DNA of 64,000 bases from Manis javanica (taxonomy: Eukaryota > Chordata > Mammalia > Pholidota > Manidae). The stretch is taken from NCBI RefSeq assembly GCF_040802235.1, contig NC_133156.1, positions 139,173,173 through 139,237,172 of the forward strand, in the 5' to 3' direction. The position numbers and the translations under genes are program-made. This document shows positions 58,206 through 64,000 of this stretch, one piece after another. The notes beneath the pieces were generated by a model. The model did no database searches, was not told the origin of the DNA, and was given only the letters and a program-made list of their open reading frames with translations. Position 1 is the stretch's first letter, and each line of letters starts with the position of its first letter.

Positions 58206-58794
58206 TACCAATCTAAGTTACTGTGCTCATAGAAGTAGAGCACTGAAAGGAATAAATTTTCGCTCATCCCAAGAAGTTAGACATTGTGTTTTGAATTCTG
58301 AGTTTCTTGTCTTGAGATTTTGAATCATATAGAAGAAAACAGACACTTCCAGGCATCTCTAATATCCCAGAGCCTGGATGGCCTCAGCATCTCGTTGGGC
58401 AGAAGTAGAGGAGCATTGAAATGAGAGATTTCGAAAGTCCTTCCATAGACCCAGAAGGTGATAAACTGGGACATTCATGAATAGTGGGAGCAGAGCCTCG
58501 TTCCCCCCAAGTGGCTGAGGAAGCCTTAATATCTTATATAGGAAAAGCTGCTAGGTGCCTCTACCTCTAAGGCTCTTTTGCCCACACTTGGCACAGAACC
58601 ACTTGCCTTCAAGGAACCTCATGAACTTAGAAACCAAGCATATCAAGGTGAACTGAAGGCTGGGGGCCTTACTGAAGCTTCACTGAGACTCAGGTATGGT
58701 GTGAGGGAGAGGAACAGTATCCATTAAACACAAAGGAGAGAAAATTGCCCATCAGCTGAAAAAATAGAAATGGGAAACTAAACGGGGTGTTCTG
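58206..58794. other. Unassigned sequence
   Basis: No gene or named repeat was recognised. Confidence 0.35.
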
Positions 58795-59582
58795 GTACCA
58801 ATTCTAGTGTGTGTGTGCTGATGGGGTGGCAGGGAGGGGACTCCCCCAGCACCACTAAGCAATTCTGAGACATCAGCTGGGTGTCCTACAATTCAACTAA
58901 TTCTGACACTACACAGAGATGGCCTCAGACCCCTAAAAGAGTGCTGCCCCCTCCCCTTCCTTCAGATGCCAATTACAAGTCCAAGTAGTCACCTGTGCTT
59001 CTGGCCAAGTGGCTACAAATCAGAGGTTCCTAAGACCTCCTTCTCTGGTTTGATTAATTTGTTACAGTGGCCCACAGAACCCAAAGAAACTTTTCAATTA
59101 CTAGATCATCAGTTTATTTAAAAAAAGGAGGTAACTTAGAAACAGCCAGATGGAAGAGCTGCATGGGGCAAGGTATTGGGAGAGTGTGGAGTTTCCTTGC
59201 CCACTCCACACACATGACGCTCCCTGAATCTCCATGTGGTCACTAACCCAGACACTGAGAGATCAACCTGTCCTTTTGGGTGTTTACAGAGGCTTCATTA
59301 CGTAAGTGTGATTGATTACAGAATTGGCCATTAGCAGGTGATTCCCCTCGAGCCCCTCCCCCTAGGAGGGGAGGCACTGAAAATTCTAACCCTCTAACCA
59401 CATGATTGGTTCTCCTGGCAACCGGTCCCCATCCTTTGGTGAGGGTCCAAAAGTCACCTGATTTACATAATAAAAGACCTTTTTTGCTCTCAACATTTGA
59501 GAAATTCCAAGGATTTTAGCTGCTCTATGATAGAAACGGGATGAAGATCAACTACACATTTCTTACAAACTATAATATCACA
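58795..59582 (-). mobile_element. Old ERV LTR, near full length
   Basis: Read on the minus strand the LTR starts 'tgtgatattatag' at 59582. Plus-strand hallmarks are 'gagatcaacctgtccttttg', 'tacagaggcttcattacgta', 'tggttctcctggcaaccggt', 'gggtccaaaagtcacctgat' and 'gggtgtcctacaattcaact'. The minus strand carries AAATAAA at about 59112-59118 as a likely poly(A) signal. I recognise the family as a mammalian ERV LTR but cannot name the subfamily. Confidence 0.7.
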
Positions 59583-59739
59583 GGAAGAAACTTTATTTGA
59601 CTTGTAGAATTTTTTTAAAATGCGGAATTTTTTAGATCAGTATGTAATGGAACTAAGTTTCATGCATGTTACATTAAAAGGATAATGAAAATGAATAAAG
59701 TGCTCAGCACATTCGTAAGGCCAGCCTGGAATCATGGGT

Positions 59740-59812
59740 TAAAAAATAGAATTCACCTCTCGATGGGAGGAGCTGCAAAAAAATTGTGGCCGATTCTGCA
59801 GTCTAATACACA
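59740..59812. repeat. End fragment of the 2290-type repeat
   Basis: 'cacctctcgatgggaggagc' followed by 'tgcaaaaaaattgtggccga' matches the end of the repeat family seen at 2290-2720. Confidence 0.45.
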
Positions 59813-60227
59813 TACTGACCTTGAACTACCTAAAATTTGGACTTGTCATAACTTAACAGAAAATAAACTGTCTTGGTCAAGTCATCATTTTCTTTGGATT
59901 TTATTAATAGAATTACCATAATTCCTGACATATACACATAAGAAGCAATCAAAATAATTGCTCTTTTTCTTAGTGTAGGACCCAGGGCTGGCCTAACTTG
60001 AAGAAATGACCTATTCCAGGCTGAAAATAAGTTTCACAGGCAGTAGTATGCAAACAGTGAAGGCAGAGTGAGAAAGGCCAAGTTATCACTTGTGTTGCAA
60101 TTTCGAAGAAGAAATACTAATCTTGCACACACACCCAACCACCACCATCACTACAAGTAGTATCTAGCAGAAAAAAAATGATTTCTTCTGCAGAATAAAA
60201 ATTGTAGACTTTATATTGTGTCCATCT
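59813..60227. other. Unassigned sequence
   Basis: No recognised element. Confidence 0.3.
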
Positions 60228-60745
60228 GTCAGAGTTCAGGCAGGAACATAATGGCACATTCACATGAGGGTAATTTGAAGAGAGTTCAATAAGATGACTA
60301 ATTTAAGAGCTACAGGCAGGGGGAAGGGAAACAAGAAAGTTTTGTGCAATACTTTGGGCTCTAGGGAGGGGAAGAGGATGCTTTGCTACCACCTTTAGGC
60401 CTGACAATGTGAAGGGGACTGGCAGTTACTGGAACCCAGAGGCAGAGGTCTGGGTGGAAAACACCACCTGCCAAAAACTAGAGCCTTCCCTTAGAGAAAA
60501 CAACCAATCCCTGGCGGCCCTGCAGGCAAATTTCTGGGTTTATCAGTACCCAGATCACCTCTCCTCTCTCTCCATCTTCTGCTGGTACTCCCAATTGGTC
60601 CAACCCAACCCAAGGGCACAGGACCTTTTTCTGTGTGGTCTGTGCAGATCAGCACTTGTGGGAAACAGCAAGATGGAGAAATGGGAAGTGGTTCTGGAGA
60701 AGCAAAAAGAGGACAACCCATGGGGTGAAGAAATAATCCTCACCT
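60228..60745 (-). mobile_element. Old ERVL-type LTR
   Basis: Plus-strand words 'gagttcaggcaggaacataa', 'gagggtaatttgaagagagt', 'taggcctgacaatgtgaagg', 'actcccaattggtccaaccc' and 'cagcaagatggagaaatggg' are those of a familiar ERV LTR read in reverse complement. The 113-codon plus-strand frame and the antisense frames here are shadows. Confidence 0.5.
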
Positions 60746-60857
60746 CTTAACTGAAGGACCTTCAAAAAAGTGTGGCCATTTTTGCATCTACCATGCCAGT
60801 GGGTCTCATATTAAATTCCTGCTATTTCATATATTCTTTTGAAAATCTTATAACTTG

Positions 60858-61150
60858 TATTAGTCTGTAAGGGCTGCTGTAACAAACTACAACAGACTGG
60901 GGGGCTTAAACAACAGGCATTTATTTTTTTCACAGTTCTGGAGGCTGGAAGTCCAAATCAAGGTTTCCACAGAAGAGATGTCTTTCCAGGTGTCTCTTCC
61001 TCTTCTTATAACAACGCCAGGATCCCACGTTATGGAACTCATTGAACCTTAATTACCTCCTTAAAGGCCCTATCTCTACATACAGTCACATTGGGGGATA
61101 GGGCTTCCATCTGTGAATTTCAGGGGTAAACGATTAAGTCCATAACATTA
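60858..61150 (-). mobile_element. MaLR (MLT1-type) LTR, antisense
   Basis: Begins 'ttgtattagtctgtaagggc' and continues 'cacagttctggaggctggaa', 'gtctcttcctcttcttataa', 'cttaattacctccttaaagg' and 'tcagtcacattggggg'-like to 'aagtccataacatta'. It is the reverse complement of a MaLR LTR with an internal deletion in the middle third. Confidence 0.85.
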
Positions 61151-61334
61151 CTCTATGTCCTTTATTTCTGGTTCAATCTGAGCAAAAGGAATCCTTGAAA
61201 ATCCTTCTAAACTGCTGCGGCTAGTTAATGTAATTCTGAAATGGTAATAAGGCACTTTTATGAAAGGGGAAGAGGGTATGAAATTCCTAATAGTAAATTC
61301 ATTTCAAATAACCTGTTCAAGTCTTTCTTGCCAA

Positions 61335-61616
61335 TGGGTTTCAGCCCCGGGCAAGTTCGCTATGGATTCAGTGTGACCAAAGAAATCACATCCTTTGGGG
61401 TGAAAGGGTTTATTACCTGGCTTCTTCTCCCGGCAGTAGGTCAAGCACTAGCATCTCTGCCTCCACCCAGAGAACTGGGCCGAGCTCTCTATATAGTGCA
61501 ATGATAGCTTATTGCTTAAAGGTGTGGAAGCGGTAGCCTAGCAACAGGCCAGTTACATCATCAGGTGGTTTAAGTTCAGTGAGGATCCTGGCCATAGGAA
61601 CCCCAACTTCCCCACA
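61335..61616 (-). mobile_element. LTR A of the three-LTR cluster
   Basis: On the minus strand it starts TGTGGGGAAGTTGGGGTTCC at 61616 and ends GCTGAAACCCA at 61335, a proper TG...CA LTR of 282 bp. It has a TATA box (tatatagagagctc on the minus strand, about 61483-61496) and an AATAAA near 61410 before the conserved 'cctttcaccccaa'. The closest relative is LTR B at 62147-62557 on the other strand. Confidence 0.75.
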
Positions 61617-62146
61617 AAGTCTAAAGCTGAAAATCTTCACAATAAAAATGTTTCATGTTTGGTAGCCAGGGAAGGATCCTTACTAGGGTGTCTTGGAATC
61701 CTCCTTGGACCCATGTGGTCCCTCAGAATGGGCCCCCTTCCACATCTCAAAGCATTACACAGTACTTAAAAGCTGTGTTCAAACTGGCATCTGTGACTCC
61801 AAAAGTTATAGAAAATTGGGTCTCTTTTGTTTAACACAAATTCTGTTTCTTCTTCCTTTGGACAACAAAAAAATGTGATAAATGGAAGATGATGACAGAT
61901 ATCTTATCTTAAAAGAATGGGCATAAAAGATTTAATATCCTCCCCTGCTGATATATGACATGGATAAAAAGCATCCCAAGAGGGAAAGAGGTACAAGGCG
62001 TGGAGTGCTGCATGGGTGATCTGGAAAAGTGTCCTGGGGTCAGCAGAGGTGAAACCTGCCATTCTGGCCCTGCCACCTCTCCACAGAGGTGCCCCCCATG
62101 ATCCAGGAGGGTACATTTGCAGGAAGAGTGTTTCTTTGTGGTGGCC
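61617..62146. other. Sequence between LTR A and LTR B
   Basis: No retroviral domain was recognised. The 130-codon minus-strand frame (61904-62296) overlaps LTR B antisense and is not a gene. Confidence 0.35.
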
Positions 62147-62557
62147 TGTGGATAAAATGAGAGTTCCTGTGGCCAGGATTCTCACCTGGCCCTGGTTGAC
62201 TGGTTCACTGCACACCTGTGGGCAATACATGGCTATTGACTCTATATGAAGAGCTCCACCCAGTGCTCTGGGCATGACACAGTGGCATGGCTGCAAGGCT
62301 GCAGAAAAGCAGAGCAGAGGCTAGGGTGGTGGCAGTGCCAAGGACAGGGGCCCAGAGGACAGCTGTGCATACAGAGGGACCCAGAGGCAGAGACCAGCTT
62401 GCTGCATGCAGACTCGCTCCTAGTGAACAGGATTTTAGTGACTGACCTGCCAGCTGGAAATAAAGTTGGGTATTACCCTTTCACCCCAAGAACATTTTGC
62501 TGTCAATTTCTTTGGTTACATTGAATCCATAGCGAACTTGCCCGGGGCTGAAACTCA
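62147..62557 (+). mobile_element. LTR B of the three-LTR cluster
   Basis: Starts 'tgtggataaaatgagagttc' and 'ctgtggccaggattctcacc', has a TATA-like 'ctctatatgaagagctcc' near 62239, a poly(A) signal AATAAA at 62459-62464, and ends 'gggctgaaactca' at 62557. Its last 100 bp are nearly the exact reverse complement of 61335-61422. Confidence 0.75.
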
Positions 62558-63300
62558 TTGGCAAGACGAGGCCCTTTTTCTCCTGGGAGCTAGAGTTTTT
62601 CTGTTGGTGAATCTCTCTTGCCCCCTGGGCATATGCAGAACTATGCAGATCCTTGCCAGCTTACCTGGGGCTGTGCTAGTCTAACCTCCATTCACCCAGC
62701 CAGGGTTGGCTCATATGGGGCTGCCACAACTTCTCTCATTTCTCCTGCCGCTTAAACTGTTTCACTGTTGCTTTTCATTCTAGCAAATTTTTCTAAGTTG
62801 AGAGCCTTAAAGACTTCATTATGAAATTATAGACAGTCAAAACTCTTGAACAAAATATTAAGACAGTATGATTAAAAGCTTTAAAGATTTAAAGCTTTAA
62901 ATGTAATTTCTCCTCTAAAGGGACTCTCAGTCATAGAAAAAACAATCTCATTTTATCAACAGTGAAAATTTCAGGGTCAATGCATAGTCTAGAATCATCA
63001 TAAAACTTAAATATGAATAAAATCCCTAATAGTAAATATGCATAACATGTATATATAACACATATATATGTATTCATGTGTTCATACAGTATATGTAAAT
63101 ATATGCTTGAATTTTTAATAAAAAGCCAGAAATTGTTGACACATAACTAAATATAAACAAACCTTTAGTAATCTAAAACCTGCCAATATAAATTCTCAGA
63201 ATTTCTAGAAAAGTGAAATATTCATTACTTCCATCTCTTCTCATAGCCAAAGTGTACTGATCTTTATGGATCTCACAAGTATTTTCCCATATGTAGCACC
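62558..63300. other. Sequence between LTR B and LTR C
   Basis: Possible short stretch of ERV internal sequence just after LTR B ('ttggcaagacgag'). Further on it is AT-rich with TATA repeats near 63045-63110. No gene. Confidence 0.35.
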
Positions 63301-63647
63301 AGATTTCAGCTTTCGGCAAGCTCACTGGATTCAGTTGGACTGAAAAATAACAATACTGCTTTGGGAAAAGTGTTCATATCCAGCTTTATTCTTGCAGTGA
63401 CCAGTTGGGCACTTAGATTACATCCGCTGTGTCACAGGGAGCAAGCCTGACATCCACAATTGGCCTAAGGCATGGGGCAGGGGTCTTTACACAGCAACAC
63501 AGGCAATAATGGCTCATTGCCAACACATGTGTAAGCATGCACCTGTGCAGTCGGCCACTTATCACATAACTGTGATATGAGATAGCATTGCACATGGGCA
63601 GTGGGTCAGGCAACCATCCTGGCAATAGTAACTCCATTTTCCCCACA
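63301..63647 (-). mobile_element. LTR C of the three-LTR cluster
   Basis: On the minus strand it starts TGTGGGGAAAATGGAGTTAC at 63647, has an AATAAA at 63385-63390 and ends near 63301. Plus-strand 'tttcggcaagctcactggat' aligns with 'cccgggcaagttcgctatgg' in LTR A. It is more diverged than A is from B. Confidence 0.65.
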
Positions 63648-64000
63648 TCATATAACGTTGCTATTTAAACTTAGTAATTGATATAAATATATCAGCAATC
63701 GGAAGACCTGATACTAATGTGATCTACTTGGAAACTGTGCCTTCTAAATGAAAAATTAAAGAACTCAGTTGAAGGATAAAATGTTTATATAAAAAGTAAA
63801 TACTGGAAGAGCATGAAGTTTTCAGATGCACTACCCATAGATTGGATGAGCTTGAAATCTTCAGCAAATAAAAGTTTTGAATTCTGTCCACATCAAATTT
63901 TAATGGGTAGGTTGTTGAGATTTCCTACTATTATCTAGGGCCCTCCAGTGGCAGGACATTTGTGTTTGCATAATGTGGGGTTGCAATTATTTTAAAGTAT
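63648..64000. other. Unassigned sequence to window end
   Basis: No gene or named repeat. Confidence 0.35.

Noticed and set aside
61904..62296. 130-codon minus-strand frame
   Set aside because: Overlaps LTR B antisense, so it is a by-product of LTR sequence.

Overview
The window is nuclear DNA of a placental mammal. The evidence is the repeat content: one nearly complete LINE-1, several older L1 pieces, many L2 and MIR fossils, MLT1/MaLR-type and other LTRs, and MER5/MER20-type DNA transposon remnants. I find no protein-coding host gene, tRNA, rRNA or CRISPR array. Every long open frame is either part of a retroelement or looks like chance. I see no Alu, B1/B2, carnivore tRNA-Lys SINE or ruminant SINE. 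That absence, and the type of L1 3' end and ERV 3' end present, remind me from memory of pangolin (Manis) sequence, but I cannot test this and hold it loosely.

Layout. From 1 to 29 kb the DNA is intergenic or intronic. It carries scattered old repeats: MER5-like pieces at 1.8 and 4.9 kb, an MLT1 LTR at 3.3 kb, several MIRs, a sense L2 domain at 13.4-15.4 kb, antisense L2 at 19 and 23-24 kb, and an old L1 at 17.4-18.5 kb. Two younger L1 events also lie here. One is a 1.23-kb 5'-truncated L1 on the minus strand at 5634-6864 with a perfect 17-bp target duplication. The other is a minute L1 tail insertion of about 50 bp at 10.26 kb. An old mammalian L1 runs from about 29.1 kb to 32736 and resumes at 41353-42345.

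The centrepiece is the 8.6-kb insertion that splits this old L1 (32737-41342). It starts with a complete L1: a 5'UTR built of about 210-bp tandem monomers, ORF1 with one stop, ORF2 with one stop and three frameshifts, a 3'UTR with a G-rich tract, and poly(A). After the poly(A) comes the 3' end of an endogenous retrovirus (env transmembrane remnant, polypurine tract, U3-R), ending at its own poly(A) site and followed by further A-tracts. A 10-bp repeat flanks the whole block, so the L1 and ERV 3' end may have been inserted as one unit, a 3' transduction that recalls the SINE-R part of primate SVA elements.

From 42.5 to 47 kb there is another L1/HAL1-like ORF1 piece, then a probable ERVL/MaLR internal region with a gag-like fragment, then a MaLR-type LTR. 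From 47 to 58 kb the sequence is mostly unassigned, with L2 and L1 fossils. The last 5.2 kb is an LTR cluster: three unrelated old LTRs, then three LTRs of one family in alternating orientation (61335-63647).
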